From contig NZ_FNSR01000001.1 in the NCBI RefSeq assembly GCF_900104845.1, positions 1,302,001-1,366,000 of the forward strand: 64,000 nucleotides of DNA, given 5' to 3'. The position numbers and the translations under genes were made by a program. Under the pieces are notes generated by a model. The model was given only the letters and a program-made list of their open reading frames with translations, was not told the DNA's origin and did no database searches. Origin of the DNA: Paraburkholderia caballeronis (lineage in GTDB: Bacteria > Pseudomonadota > Gammaproteobacteria > Burkholderiales > Burkholderiaceae). Shown one piece after another: positions 1 to 9,392 of this stretch (positions within the stretch are counted from its first letter, which is position 1; every line of letters starts with the position of its first letter).

Positions 1-149
1 CGCCGCGAGGCGTTCCTTTACAATACGGGTCACTTCGGCGCGGCCGACGCTGCGGCGCAGCAAGCTGCGGCAAACCGCAACCAACCCGCCAACCCGTTTG
101 CCGGCGCCGTCCCGCAACTGCCAAGACACAACTGCCAAGAGACCCTTTC

Positions 150-443
150 ATGAGATTGATCGCCTGGGTGATCCGTGTGCTGGTGTTCGTGCTGCTGCTC
201 GTGCTCGCGCTCGCCAACACGCAAACCGCGACGCTGAACTTCCTCGCCGGTTATGCGTGGCAGGCTCCGCTGATCCTGATCGGCCTCGCGTTCTTCATCG
301 TCGGGTTGCTGGCCGGGCTGCTGTCGGCGCTGCCCGCGGTGTTCCGGATGCGGATGGAAAACGGCCGCCTGAAGCGCGAACTGCGCACCGCGCGCGAAGC
401 GCCGGCGCCGGTCGTCGAGCCGCCGCTGCCGCCCGTCATCTGA
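150..443 (+). CDS. lapA: LapA-family inner-membrane protein (DUF1049)
   Basis: A 97-residue protein with two hydrophobic segments (about residues 4-22 and 40-63) followed by a short charged, coiled-coil-like tail ending in a Pro-rich stretch. This is the architecture of LapA/YciS, the small inner-membrane partner of LapB, which helps set the balance between LPS and phospholipid synthesis through LpxC turnover. It lies 68 bp upstream of lapB in the same direction, the conserved arrangement. The start ATG at 150 follows a purine-rich AAGAGA. The sequence before it (1-149) is an intergenic leader in which TACAAT around 18-23 could be a -10 element; its -35 would lie at or beyond the window edge. 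The family call is firm; the detailed role is inferred from E. coli. Confidence 0.85.
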   Translation: MRLIAWVIRVLVFVLLLVLALANTQTATLNFLAGYAWQAPLILIGLAFFIVGLLAGLLSALPAVFRMRMENGRLKRELRTAREAPAPVVEPPLPPVI

Positions 444-511
444 CCTGACCGTCCTGCCGCGCGCCCTCCGGTGCGCGGTTTCCGTTTTAGTTAGCCTTCA
501 CCGTCGCCCGC

Positions 512-1687
512 ATGGATCTCGATTTCTGGTGGCTGCTCGTCATTCCGGTTGCGTTCGCGCTCGGCTGGGTGGCGTCGCGCTACGACCTGAAAGCGCTGCT
601 GTCCGAAAGCGCCAATCTGCCGCGCTCGTATTTCCGCGGCCTCAATTTCCTGCTCAACGAGCAGCCGGACAAGGCGATCGACGCGTTCATCGAGGTCGCG
701 AAACTCGACCCCGAAACGGTCGAACTGCACTTCGCGCTCGGCAACCTGTTCCGCCGCCGCGGCGAAACCGACCGCGCGATCCGCGTGCATCAGAATCTGC
801 TGTCGCGCCCGGACCTGCCGGTCAACGAGCGCGATCACGCGCTGTACGAACTAGGGCAGGACTTTTTGAAGGCCGGCCTGCTGGACCGCGCGGAAGAGAC
901 GTTCCGCTCGCTGAAGTCCGGCGACCACGCGCTCGGCGCACAGCGCGCGCTGCTGACGATATACGGGATCGAGAAGGACTGGAACCGTTCGATCGACACC
1001 GCACGCCAGCTCGAAACGATGGGCGCGGAGCCGCTCGGCCTGGAGATCGCGCAGTTCCATTGCGAACTCGCGCAGGAAGCGTTGCAGCAGAAGAAGCCCG
1101 ACGAAGCGCGCCGTCAACTGGACCTCGCGCTGAAGGCCAATCCGCATAACGTGCGCGCGACGATCCTCGGCGGCGACGTCGACGCGGCCGCCGGCGCGCC
1201 GCAGGCGGCGCTCGGCCAGTGGCGGCGCGTCGAGGAGCAGAACGCGTCGTACCTGCCGCTCGTCGCCGAGAAGGTGATGAAGGCGTACGAGGCGCTCGGC
1301 CGCGTCGAGGAGGGGGCGCAACTGCTCACGCAGTGGGTCGACCAGTATCCGTTGAACGACCTGCTCGACGTCGCGTACAAGTACGTATCCGAACTGCATG
1401 GCCCCGAGGCCGCGCATACGCTCGCGCGCACGCAGATGCAGAAGTCGCCGAACCTCGCCGGCATGACGCGGCTGCTCGAAGCGCAGCAGGCGACCGCCGA
1501 GGAGCCGCGCCGCAGCGAACTGCAGCTGATGCGCACGCTGTTGCAGCAGCGGACAAAAAATTTGCCACGCTATACGTGCCAGAATTGCGGTTTCCGGGCG
1601 CGCCTCTTCTACTGGCAATGCCCGGGATGCAGCGGCTGGGAAACCTATGCGCCCCGACGCGTCGAGCCGATCCCCGCGTCGAGCTGA
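512..1687 (+). CDS. lapB: LPS assembly protein LapB (TPR protein with rubredoxin-like metal-binding tail)
   Basis: 391 residues. An N-terminal hydrophobic anchor (residues 4-20, WWLLVIPVAFALGW) is followed by a long run of tetratricopeptide helices and a C-terminal rubredoxin-like module with two Cys pairs (CQNCGF near 353 and CPGC near 369). That order is the hallmark of LapB/YciM, an inner-membrane scaffold that in E. coli brings LpxC to FtsH and coordinates LPS assembly. The length matches the family. It sits between lapA and ugd/heptose genes, which supports an LPS role. The Shine-Dalgarno is weak, but the ATG at 512 gives the expected anchor at the very N terminus. Confidence 0.95.
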   Translation: MDLDFWWLLVIPVAFALGWVASRYDLKALLSESANLPRSYFRGLNFLLNEQPDKAIDAFIEVAKLDPETVELHFALGNLFRRRGETDRAIRVHQNLLSRPDLPVNERDHALYELGQDFLKAGLLDRAEETFRSLKSGDHALGAQRALLTIYGIEKDWNRSIDTARQLETMGAEPLGLEIAQFHCELAQEALQQKKPDEARRQLDLALKANPHNVRATILGGDVDAAAGAPQAALGQWRRVEEQNASYLPLVAEKVMKAYEALGRVEEGAQLLTQWVDQYPLNDLLDVAYKYVSELHGPEAAHTLARTQMQKSPNLAGMTRLLEAQQATAEEPRRSELQLMRTLLQQRTKNLPRYTCQNCGFRARLFYWQCPGCSGWETYAPRRVEPIPASS

Positions 1688-1780
1688 GCGCGCGGCGTCA
1701 GCGCCGCCGACGGACGCCGCGGCTCTCGCGGCTGGCGTCGGCGCGCAGTCCTTTCATCAGAAACTGTCACCGGAGCGCGT

Positions 1781-3187
1781 ATGAAAATCACCATCGTCGG
1801 TACGGGCTATGTCGGACTCGTGACCGGAGCGTGCCTCGCCGAAATCGGCCACGACGTGTTCTGCCTCGACGTCGATCCGCGCAAGATCGACATCCTGAAC
1901 GGCGGCGGCGTGCCGATCCACGAGCCCGGTCTGCTCGAAATGATCTCGCGCAACCGCTCGGCCGGGCGCATCACGTTCTCGACCGACGTCGCGGCGAGCG
2001 TCGCGCACGGCGAAGTGCAGTTCATCGCGGTCGGCACGCCGCCGGACGAGGACGGCTCCGCCGACCTGCAATACGTGCTCGAAGCGGCGCGCAGCATCGG
2101 CCGCCACATGGACGGCTTCAAGGTGATCGTCGACAAGTCGACGGTGCCGGTCGGCACCGCGCAGCGCGTGCGCGCGGTCGTCGACGAGGAACTCGCGAAA
2201 CGCGGCCTCGGCGGCAACGCCGGCCACCGGTTCTCGGTCGTGTCGAATCCCGAGTTCCTGAAGGAAGGCGCGGCGGTCGATGACTTCATGCGGCCGGACC
2301 GCATCGTGATCGGCCTCGACGAGGACGCGGACGGCACGCTCGCGCGCGAGAAGATGAAGCGCCTGTACGCGCCGTTCAACCGCAACCACGAACGCACGAT
2401 CTACATGGACGTGCGCTCCGCCGAATTCACGAAGTACGCGGCGAATGCGATGCTCGCGACGCGGATCTCGTTCATGAACGAGATGGCGAACCTCGCGGAC
2501 CGCGTCGGCGCGGACATCGAGGCGGTGCGCCGCGGGATCGGCTCCGACCCGCGCATCGGTTATCACTTCCTGTATGCGGGCTGCGGCTACGGCGGCTCGT
2601 GTTTCCCGAAGGACGTGCAGGCGCTGATCCGCACGGCCACCGAATCCGGGCAGAATCTGCGCATTCTCGAAGCCGTCGAGGACGTGAACCACGGCCAGAA
2701 GGAAGTGCTCGTGAAGAAGATCGTCGACGTGCTCGGCGACGATCTGACCGGCCGCCGTTTCGCGGTGTGGGGTCTCGCGTTCAAGCCGAACACCGACGAC
2801 ATGCGCGAAGCGCCGAGCCGTCGCGTGATCGCGGACCTGATCGGGCGCGGCGCGACCGTCAGCGCGTACGATCCGGTCGCGACCGAGGAGGCGCGCCGCG
2901 TGTTCGCGCTCGATCTCGCGGATGCGCCGGAGCAGCTCGCGCGCGTGCATTTCGCCGCGACCCAGGAGGAAACGCTCGCGGACGCGGACGCGCTCGTGAT
3001 CGTCACCGAATGGAAGGCGTTCAAGGCGCCGGACTTCACCTATCTGAAGACCGTGCTGCGCGCGCCGCGCATCTTCGACGGACGCAACCTGTACGAGCCG
3101 GACGCGATGGCGGAACTCGGCATTGACTATCACTCGATTGGGCGCCCCCATGTCTCGTTCCCGGCCGACGCCAAACCCACAGTCTGA
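1781..3187 (+). CDS. ugd: UDP-glucose 6-dehydrogenase
   Basis: 468 residues. It oxidises UDP-glucose to UDP-glucuronate in two NAD-dependent steps, supplying precursors for exopolysaccharide and for Ara4N modification of lipid A. The N-terminal NAD-binding motif GTGYVG (residues 7-12) and the catalytic-cysteine motif GGSCFPKD (about residues 268-275) are both present, and the length is normal for the UDPGDH family. The ATG at 1781 is preceded by a CGGAG Shine-Dalgarno. Its 3' end overlaps the next gene (heptose kinase) by 38 bp if that gene starts at 3150, so the two are probably translationally coupled. The family has close relatives acting on UDP-ManNAc, but the overall sequence fits UDP-glucose. 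Confidence 0.95.
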   Translation: MKITIVGTGYVGLVTGACLAEIGHDVFCLDVDPRKIDILNGGGVPIHEPGLLEMISRNRSAGRITFSTDVAASVAHGEVQFIAVGTPPDEDGSADLQYVLEAARSIGRHMDGFKVIVDKSTVPVGTAQRVRAVVDEELAKRGLGGNAGHRFSVVSNPEFLKEGAAVDDFMRPDRIVIGLDEDADGTLAREKMKRLYAPFNRNHERTIYMDVRSAEFTKYAANAMLATRISFMNEMANLADRVGADIEAVRRGIGSDPRIGYHFLYAGCGYGGSCFPKDVQALIRTATESGQNLRILEAVEDVNHGQKEVLVKKIVDVLGDDLTGRRFAVWGLAFKPNTDDMREAPSRRVIADLIGRGATVSAYDPVATEEARRVFALDLADAPEQLARVHFAATQEETLADADALVIVTEWKAFKAPDFTYLKTVLRAPRIFDGRNLYEPDAMAELGIDYHSIGRPHVSFPADAKPTV

Positions 3188-4142
3188 TAACGGATCGGGC
3201 GCGCCCGACACGATCCTGGTGCCGCGCGAACGCTTCGCCGCGTCGCGCGTGCTGGTGGTCGGCGACGTGATGCTCGACCGCTACTGGTTCGGCGACGTGA
3301 ACCGCATCTCGCCGGAAGCGCCGGTGCCGGTCGTGCACGTGCAGCGTCAGGAGGACCGGCTCGGCGGCGCGGCGAACGTCGCGCGCAACGCGGCCGCGCT
3401 CGGCGCGCATGCGGGCCTGCTGTGCGTCGTCGGCAGCGACGAGCCGGGCGAGCGCATCGTCGAACTGCTCGGCGACAGCGGCGTGCATGCGTATCTGGAG
3501 CGCGACCCGGCGCTCGCGACGACGATCAAGCTGCGCGTGCTGTCGCGGCAGCAGCAACTGCTGCGCGTGGACTTCGAGAACACGCCCGCGCACGAGGTGC
3601 TGCTTGCGGGCCTCGCGCGCTTCGACGCGCTGCTGCCGTCGTATGGCGTCGTGCTGATGTCCGACTACGCGAAGGGCGGCCTCACGCACGTCACGCAGAT
3701 GATCTCGAAGGCGCGCGCGGCTGGCCGTGCGGTGCTCGTCGATCCGAAGGGCGACGACTGGGCGCGCTATCGCGGCGCGACCGTCATCACGCCGAACCGT
3801 GCGGAACTGCGCGAGGTGGTCGGCACGTGGAAGTCGGACGACGATCTGCTCGCGCGCGTGACGAAACTGCGCGACGAACTGCGCTTCGACGCGCTGCTGC
3901 TGACGCGCTCCGAAGAGGGGATGACGCTCTTCACCGACGACGGCGTGCGGCACGAGCCGGCCGTCGCACGCGAAGTGTATGATGTGTCGGGCGCCGGCGA
4001 CACGGTGATCGCGACGCTCGCGGTCGCGCTCGGCGCAGGCCTGCCGCTCGCGCACGGCGTCGCGCTCGCGAATTGCGCGGCCGGCATCGTGGTCGGCAAG
4101 CTCGGCACCGCCACCGTCGATTACGACGAACTCTTTCATTGA
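3150..4142 (+). CDS. rfaE1: D-glycero-beta-D-manno-heptose-7-phosphate kinase (HldE kinase-domain type)
   Basis: 330 residues of a PfkB/ribokinase-fold kinase that phosphorylates heptose 7-phosphate at C1 in the ADP-heptose pathway for the LPS inner core. Visible signatures are the substrate-binding stretch near residues 50-65 ([13 protein letters not shown]) and the catalytic GAGD motif in VSGAGDTV near the C terminus. Unlike E. coli HldE there is no fused adenylyltransferase domain, so it is the stand-alone kinase. The ATG at 3150 gives the length expected for the family; an in-frame TTG at 3123 would add nine residues. It overlaps the end of ugd and is followed 99 bp later by hldD. Confidence 0.93.
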   Translation: MSRSRPTPNPQSDNGSGAPDTILVPRERFAASRVLVVGDVMLDRYWFGDVNRISPEAPVPVVHVQRQEDRLGGAANVARNAAALGAHAGLLCVVGSDEPGERIVELLGDSGVHAYLERDPALATTIKLRVLSRQQQLLRVDFENTPAHEVLLAGLARFDALLPSYGVVLMSDYAKGGLTHVTQMISKARAAGRAVLVDPKGDDWARYRGATVITPNRAELREVVGTWKSDDDLLARVTKLRDELRFDALLLTRSEEGMTLFTDDGVRHEPAVAREVYDVSGAGDTVIATLAVALGAGLPLAHGVALANCAAGIVVGKLGTATVDYDELFH

Positions 4143-4241
4143 CGTCCGCGCGCCGCTGCCGCGCGCCGTCGGTCGAACGGGACCGCGGTGCGCAGGTCCG
4201 GCGGCGCCCGCGGAGCGAACCACACACATCGCAGGACGACC

Positions 4242-5234
4242 ATGACTCTCATCGTGACCGGCGCAGCCGGCTTCATCGGCAGCAACATCGTGAAGGCGCT
4301 CAACGAGCGCGGCGAGAACCGCATCATCGCGGTCGACAACCTGACGCGCGCGGACAAGTTCCGCAATATCGTGGACTGCGAGATCGACGATTACCTCGAC
4401 AAGACCGAGTTCGTCGAGCGGTTCGCGCGCGGCGACTTCGGCAAGGTACGGGCGATCTTTCATGAAGGCGCATGCTCGGACACGATGGAGACCGACGGCC
4501 GCTACATGATGGACAACAACTTCCGCTATAGCCAGGCGGTGCTCGACGCGTGTCTCGCGCAGCGCGTGCAGTTCCTGTATGCGTCGTCGGCGGCGATCTA
4601 CGGCGGCTCGACGCGCTTCGTCGAGGAGCGCGAAGTGGAAGCGCCGCTGAACGTGTACGGCTATTCGAAGTTCCTGTTCGACCAGGTGATCCGCCGCCGG
4701 CTGCCGTCGGCGACGAGCCAGATCGCGGGCTTTCGCTACTTCAACGTGTACGGCCCGCGCGAGACGCACAAGGGGCGCATGGCGTCGGTCGCGTTCCACA
4801 ACTTCAACCAGTTCCGCGCGGAAGGGCGCGTGAAGCTGTTCGGCGAATACAACGGCTACGGTCCGGGCGAGCAGACGCGCGACTTCGTGTCGGTCGAGGA
4901 CGTCGTGAAGGTGAACCTGTTCTTCTTCGACCATCCGGAGAAGAGCGGCATCTTCAATCTCGGCAGCGGACGCGCGCAACCATTCAACGACATCGCGACG
5001 ACCGTCGTGAACACGCTGCGCGCGCTCGACGGAGAAGCGCCGCTGTCGCTCGACGAACAGGTGCAGCGCGGGCTGCTCGAATACGTGCCGTTCCCGGACG
5101 CGTTGCGCGGCAAGTACCAGTGCTTCACGCAGGCCGACCAGACGCGGCTGCGCGCGGCGGGTTACGACGCGCCGTTCCTGTCGGTGCAGGAAGGCGTCGA
5201 CCGCTACGTTCGTTGGCTGTCCGGCCAGGTGTGA
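4242..5234 (+). CDS. hldD: ADP-L-glycero-D-manno-heptose 6-epimerase
   Basis: 330 residues of the extended short-chain dehydrogenase fold, catalysing the last step to ADP-L-glycero-D-manno-heptose for LPS core. The N terminus carries the Rossmann motif GAAGFIGSN, and the YxxxK catalytic pair is visible as YGYSK (about residues 141-145). The ATG at 4242 is preceded by AGGA at a proper distance; an upstream in-frame ATG at 4188 would add 18 residues without homology and is not preferred. It follows the heptose kinase directly, completing the heptose part of this LPS cluster. Confidence 0.95.
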   Translation: MTLIVTGAAGFIGSNIVKALNERGENRIIAVDNLTRADKFRNIVDCEIDDYLDKTEFVERFARGDFGKVRAIFHEGACSDTMETDGRYMMDNNFRYSQAVLDACLAQRVQFLYASSAAIYGGSTRFVEEREVEAPLNVYGYSKFLFDQVIRRRLPSATSQIAGFRYFNVYGPRETHKGRMASVAFHNFNQFRAEGRVKLFGEYNGYGPGEQTRDFVSVEDVVKVNLFFFDHPEKSGIFNLGSGRAQPFNDIATTVVNTLRALDGEAPLSLDEQVQRGLLEYVPFPDALRGKYQCFTQADQTRLRAAGYDAPFLSVQEGVDRYVRWLSGQV

Positions 5235-5313
5235 TTCGCACTGCCGTCTCCCTACACTGAGGTCTCCTGGCTGGCGACGGTCGCCGGCCGGAGGTATCGA
5301 TGGGAGATTCCGG

Positions 5314-5646
5314 ATGATCAGAAAACTGCTTGCGGCGGCAGCCCTTGTTGCCGCCATCGGCCACGCGTTCGCGGCGGTCGACGTGAACACCGCGAACGAG
5401 GATGCGCTGCGCGGCATCAAGGGCATCGGGCCGGCGCGCGCGAAGGCGATTCTCGACGAGCGCGGCGCGCATGGCCCGTTCAAGGACGCGGCCGATCTCG
5501 GCCATCGCGTGAAGGGCCTCGGCGGCCATACGATCGAACGCCTGCAGACCGAGGGGCTGAGCGTCGGCCCGGCCTCCGGCGCGGCGACGAAGCAGGCCGC
5601 CGCGCAGACGCCGGCGCGCGCGCCGGCCGTCACCGTGAAGAAATAA
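5314..5646 (+). CDS. ComEA-like helix-hairpin-helix DNA-binding protein
   Basis: 110 residues: signal peptide (residues 1-20, cleavage after AFA), then a helix-hairpin-helix domain beginning VDVNTANEDALRGIKGIGPARA, followed by an Ala/Thr-rich tail. The HhH domain with the LxxIKGIG hairpin is typical of the small ComEA proteins that bind incoming DNA in the periplasm during natural transformation. The protein is exported, not membrane anchored. It is monocistronic-looking, 79 bp after hldD, and ends before a strong terminator. A competence role is inferred from the family; nothing else in the window belongs to that machinery. Confidence 0.85.
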   Translation: MIRKLLAAAALVAAIGHAFAAVDVNTANEDALRGIKGIGPARAKAILDERGAHGPFKDAADLGHRVKGLGGHTIERLQTEGLSVGPASGAATKQAAAQTPARAPAVTVKK

Positions 5647-5707
5647 CGCGTCCAGCGTCTTACGTAGCGTAACGTCTCCTTCAGCCGTCGCTTCGGCGAC
5701 GGGTCCA

Positions 5708-5736
5708 CCCGCGGCTGTTTATGCCGCGGGCTTTTT
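5708..5736 (+). terminator. Rho-independent terminator after the LPS/comEA cluster
   Basis: An 8-bp GC-rich stem (CCCGCGGC at 5708-5715 with GCCGCGGG at 5723-5730), a short A/T loop and a following CTTTTT. It closes the plus-strand cluster 61 bp after the comEA-like gene. Confidence 0.85.
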
Positions 5737-5851
5737 GCGTGGCGTTGGTCGTGGTTGGCCGCGCATGATCCGCGGCGCGCCGTATTCGCGACCGCGCGCC
5801 GCGCGTCCCCATCGCGACCAGGGCCGAACGGCGGTTGCGTGCCGCGTGGTT

Positions 5852-5857
5852 TAGAAT
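5852..5857 (+). promoter_or_regulatory. Candidate -10 element (TAGAAT) for cysM
   Basis: TAGAAT followed by CGGG lies 58 bp upstream of the cysM ATG. The same TAGAATCG string occurs just ahead of thyA (42248) and the small lipoprotein gene (44431), which suggests a common sigma-70 -10 form in this genome. No convincing -35 hexamer is visible, so the call is tentative. Confidence 0.4.
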
Positions 5858-5914
5858 CGGGACATCATGAATTCGCGCGCCGCCTGTCGCAGCGCGCATG
5901 ACCGCACTCCTGCC

Positions 5915-6817
5915 ATGCGATACCAGACCATTGAAGACACGATCGGCAATACGCCGCTCGTCCAACTCGTCCGTCTGCCGGACGACGAAATCCGCAGCCG
6001 CAACAACGTGATCCTCGGCAAGCTCGAAGGCAACAACCCGGCGGGCTCCGTGAAGGACCGTCCGGCGTTGTCGATGATCCGCAAGGCCGAGGAACGCGGC
6101 CGCATCAAGCCGGGCGATACGCTGATCGAGGCGACGAGCGGCAACACCGGCATCGCGCTCGCGATGGCCGCCGCGATCCGCGGCTACAAGATGGTGCTCA
6201 TCATGCCGGAGGACCTGTCCATCGAGCGTCGCCAGAGCATGGCCGCCTACGGCGCGCAGATCCTGCTGACGCCGGTGAAGGGCGGCATGGAATACGCGCG
6301 CGACCTCGCCGAGCAGATGCAGCGCGACGGCAAGGGCATCATCCTCGACCAGTTCGCGAACCCGGACAATCCGCTCGCGCACTACGAAACGACCGGCCCC
6401 GAAATCTGGCGCGACACCGACGGACGCATCACGCACTTCGTGTCGTCGATGGGCACGACCGGCACGATCATGGGCGTGTCGCAGTATCTGAAGGAGAAGA
6501 GTCCGGCGATCGAGATCGTCGGCGCGCAACCGGAAGAGGGCTCGCGCATTCCGGGCATCCGCAAGTGGCCGGAAGCGTATCTGCCGAAAATTTTCGATCG
6601 CAGCCGCGTCGATCGCGTCGAGAACGTGAGCCAGGCCGCCGCGGAAGCGATGGCGCGCCGGCTGGCGTCGGTCGAAGGGATCTTCGCGGGGATTTCGTCG
6701 GGCGGCGCATGTGAAGTCGCGCTGCGCATCGCGCGCCAGGTCGAGAACGCGACGATCGTGTTCGTCGTCTGCGACCGCGGCGACCGTTATCTGTCGACGG
6801 GCGTGTTTCCGGCCTGA
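5915..6817 (+). CDS. cysM: Cysteine synthase B (O-acetylserine sulfhydrylase B)
   Basis: 300 residues of the fold-type II PLP family. It makes cysteine from O-acetylserine and sulfide (or S-sulfocysteine from thiosulfate). The PLP lysine lies in NPAGSVKDRP (about residues 37-46), the phosphate-binding loop in TSGNTGIA, and the C-terminal GGACEVALR segment and overall length favour CysM over CysK. The in-frame ATG at 5867 adds 16 unlikely residues; 5915 gives the canonical N terminus MRYQTIEDTIGNTPLV. Transcribed alone between a terminator and the convergent mltB. Confidence 0.93.
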   Translation: MRYQTIEDTIGNTPLVQLVRLPDDEIRSRNNVILGKLEGNNPAGSVKDRPALSMIRKAEERGRIKPGDTLIEATSGNTGIALAMAAAIRGYKMVLIMPEDLSIERRQSMAAYGAQILLTPVKGGMEYARDLAEQMQRDGKGIILDQFANPDNPLAHYETTGPEIWRDTDGRITHFVSSMGTTGTIMGVSQYLKEKSPAIEIVGAQPEEGSRIPGIRKWPEAYLPKIFDRSRVDRVENVSQAAAEAMARRLASVEGIFAGISSGGACEVALRIARQVENATIVFVVCDRGDRYLSTGVFPA

Positions 6818-6879
6818 CCGGGCGCGGCGCCGAGGTTCGCGCCGCCTGTCGTTTCAACGACGCTTCAACGAAGCATATC

Positions 6880-6915
6880 GCGCCGTTCCGGCATCGTTGT
6901 CGAAACGGCGCTTTT
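6880..6915. terminator. Probable terminator between convergent cysM and mltB
   Basis: GCGCCGTT (6880-6887) can pair with AACGGCGC (6904-6911), followed by CTTTT on the plus strand. The loop is long (16 nt), so the fold is less certain than the other terminators in the window. Confidence 0.5.
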
Positions 6916-6919
6916 GCGT

Positions 6920-8212
6920 TTACTGCGGCGCGCTGTTCGGGTTGCCCGTACCGTTCACGCCATTCGCACCGTCAATGCCGTTCGCCCCACCAGGCGTCGT
7001 CATCGCCGGCCCGCCCGCAGCGGGGGTGGGGCCGCCGGTCGCGAGCATCTGCGCCTTCACGCGCTGCCCGAGCTGATAGACGGCGAGCGCGTAGAAGAAG
7101 CTGCGGTTGTAGCGCGTCAGCACGTAGAAGTTCTTCAGCCCCAGCTTGTATTCGGTCGGCCGCCCCGGCGACGGCAGGTCGATCACGGTGACCGGCGTGC
7201 CCGCTTCCGACGCGATGTCGATGTCCGGCTCGTCGAGCACGAGCCCCGAGCGCAGCAACTGTTCGAGCGGCCAGTGCGGCTCCGGCTGACCATCGGCCGC
7301 GGCCTGCGCGATGCCGATGCTGCCCGCGTCGCTCGCGATCCGCCACACGACCGGCCGCCCGTTCTCCCAGCCGTTCTCCTTCAGATAGTTCGCGACGCTG
7401 CCGATCGCATCCGCCTGGCTCGTGCGCAGATCGATCTGGTTGTTGCCTTCGTAATCGACCGCGTACTTGACGATGCTGCTCGGCAGGAACTGCGGAATGC
7501 CGATCGCGCCGGTGTACGAGCCGAGCACCGTCGAAGGATCGATTCGCGCGTCGCGCGTCCACACCAGGTAGTCTTCGAGATTCTTGCGGAACGTCGCCAT
7601 CCGGTCCGCGCGGTTCGGCGTGTCCGGATAGTCGAACGCGAGCGTCGTCAGCGCGTCGAGCACGCGGAAGTTGCCCATGTAGCGCCCGTAGATCGTCTCG
7701 ACGCCGATGATCCCGACGATCACCTCGGGCGGCACGCCGTACTGGTCGTATGCGCGTTGCAGCGTCGCCTGGTTCGCGCGCCAGAAGCGCACGCCCGCGT
7801 TGATGCGCACCGGGTCGAGGAAACGCGCCTGATACGTGCGCCAGTTCTTCGCGGTCGGCAGCGGCGACGGCGTGACGAGCTTCACCGCGGTCGCCGAATA
7901 GCTGACGCCGGCGAACAGCGCATGCAGCGCGGCCGGATCGAAGTCGTAGCGCGCGACCATGCCGTCGATGAACGCATCGACGTTCGCGTTGTTCGCGTAG
8001 CGCTGCGGGACGATTTCCTCTTCGAACGTCTGTCCTTGCGACGTCGACGGTTGCGGCTGCGCCTGCGCGACGACGAGCGGCCGCTGGGCGGGACGGGTCT
8101 GCTGCTGCGCGAAGGCGGCGCCGGTCCATCCCGGCAGCGCGGCGCAAAGGGCAAAGGCGAGGGTCGTGGTGCGCAGGCGGCCGGATGCGGACAAGGCGGT
8201 CGTGAACGTCAT
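6920..8212 (-). CDS. mltB: Lytic murein transglycosylase B
   Basis: 430 residues: signal peptide (cleavage near residue 35, AFA), then the MltB/SLT_2 domain. The catalytic glutamate is in the GVETIYGRYMG stretch (about residue 171), with the family motif GAIGIPQFLPSS further on. It cleaves glycan strands of peptidoglycan without hydrolysis, giving 1,6-anhydro ends. There is no lipobox Cys at the signal-peptide end, so it looks soluble periplasmic rather than lipid-anchored as in E. coli MltB. The C-terminal 40 residues are Gly/Asn/Pro-rich and low complexity. The start at 8212 was chosen because it opens directly into the signal peptide; the frame stays open far upstream but only as antisense to the next gene. 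Confidence 0.92.
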   Translation of the reverse strand: MTFTTALSASGRLRTTTLAFALCAALPGWTGAAFAQQQTRPAQRPLVVAQAQPQPSTSQGQTFEEEIVPQRYANNANVDAFIDGMVARYDFDPAALHALFAGVSYSATAVKLVTPSPLPTAKNWRTYQARFLDPVRINAGVRFWRANQATLQRAYDQYGVPPEVIVGIIGVETIYGRYMGNFRVLDALTTLAFDYPDTPNRADRMATFRKNLEDYLVWTRDARIDPSTVLGSYTGAIGIPQFLPSSIVKYAVDYEGNNQIDLRTSQADAIGSVANYLKENGWENGRPVVWRIASDAGSIGIAQAAADGQPEPHWPLEQLLRSGLVLDEPDIDIASEAGTPVTVIDLPSPGRPTEYKLGLKNFYVLTRYNRSFFYALAVYQLGQRVKAQMLATGGPTPAAGGPAMTTPGGANGIDGANGVNGTGNPNSAPQ

Positions 8213-8419
8213 GGGCAGGGCGATGGTCCGGAAGTGCGGTATGGAGCGCGGTGTATAACGATTCGGGCCAGTATACCCGAGCATCCTGCGCGAACCGGCG
8301 TCGATCGCGCAGGATCGGGGCCGCCGCGCTGTGGTAACGTGACGACTGTTGCGCGCGATCCGACGCGCATTGATGGATGGAGACCTGCGGCCGACCCGGC
8401 GCCGCAGCATAGACGACTC

Positions 8420-9346
8420 ATGACGACAGGCTTTTATTCCCATCCCGACTGTCTGCTGCATGAAATGGGCGAGTGGCACCCGGAGTGCCCGGCGCGTCTG
8501 CAGGCGATCGAGGATCAACTGATCGCGAGCCGCATCGACGCGCTGATCGAGCGCGACGACTCCGCGCCGCTCGCCGACGAAGCCGATCTGCTGCGCGTGC
8601 ATACGCGGGCCTACGTCGATTTCATCCGCTCGCACGCGCCGCTCGAAGGCCATGCGGAGATCGATCCCGATACGTCGATGAATCCGCATACGTGGCGGGC
8701 GGCGCTGCGCGCGGCCGGCGCGGCGATCGCGGCGACCGACGCGGTGATCGCGGGCCGCTACGAGAACGCGTTCTGCAGCGTCCGGCCGCCCGGCCACCAC
8801 GCGGAGCCGGCGCGCGCGATGGGCTTCTGCTTCTTCAACAACGTCGCGATCGCCGCGCGCCATGCGCTCGAAGTGCATGGCCTGTCGCGCGTCGCGATCA
8901 TCGACTTCGACGTGCACCACGGCAACGGCACCGAGGCCGCGTTCGCCGGCGACTCGCGCGTGCTGATGTGCAGCTTCTTCCAGCATCCGTTTTATCCGTT
9001 CTCCGGCGCCGATCATCAGGCCGCGAACATGGTCAACCTGCCGATGGCCGCGCGCACGAAGGGCATGGAAGTGCGCGAGGCGATCGACATGATCTGGCTG
9101 CCGCGGCTGCACGAATTCAAGCCGGAGATGGTGTTCATCTCGGCGGGCTTCGACGCCCATCGCGAGGACGACCTTGGCAACATGGGGCTCGTCGAGGACG
9201 ACTTCGCGTGGATCACCGCGCAGGTTCGCGAGATCGCGGACCGTCACGCGAAAGGCCGCATCGTCAGCTGTCTCGAAGGCGGTTATAACCTGTCGGCGCT
9301 CGGCCGCAGCGTCGTCGCGCATCTGCGCGCGCTCGCCGGCATCTGA
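8420..9346 (+). CDS. Histone-deacetylase-fold amidohydrolase (acetylpolyamine/HDAC-like)
   Basis: 308 residues of the arginase/deacetylase superfamily. Zinc ligands and catalytic residues are visible: the PPGHHAEP motif (about residues 133-140), DFDVHHGNGT (about 171-180) and SAGFDAH. Bacterial members deacetylate acetylpolyamines or other small acetylated substrates; the true substrate here is unknown. It is divergent from mltB across a 207-bp gap and followed 46 bp later by the enoyl-CoA hydratase gene on the same strand, with which it may be co-transcribed. Confidence 0.9.
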   Translation: MTTGFYSHPDCLLHEMGEWHPECPARLQAIEDQLIASRIDALIERDDSAPLADEADLLRVHTRAYVDFIRSHAPLEGHAEIDPDTSMNPHTWRAALRAAGAAIAATDAVIAGRYENAFCSVRPPGHHAEPARAMGFCFFNNVAIAARHALEVHGLSRVAIIDFDVHHGNGTEAAFAGDSRVLMCSFFQHPFYPFSGADHQAANMVNLPMAARTKGMEVREAIDMIWLPRLHEFKPEMVFISAGFDAHREDDLGNMGLVEDDFAWITAQVREIADRHAKGRIVSCLEGGYNLSALGRSVVAHLRALAGI

Positions 9347-9392
9347 CGCATCGTTGCGCCGCCCGCGCGGCGCGCCACGAAGGAGATTCGCG

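Noticed and set aside
1..149. Open frame from the window edge to 152 (possible end of an upstream gene)
   Set aside because: Composition is not coding-like and it contains a -10-like TACAAT; lapA normally follows ihfB with a gap here.
3036..5708. An 890-codon open frame antisense to ugd, rfaE1 and hldD
   Set aside because: Mirror of three well-supported genes in a high-GC genome, Arg/Ala/His-rich, no domains.
8215..9322. Upstream extension of the mltB frame over the HDAC-like gene
   Set aside because: The MltB signal peptide starts at 8212, and the extension is antisense to a better gene.
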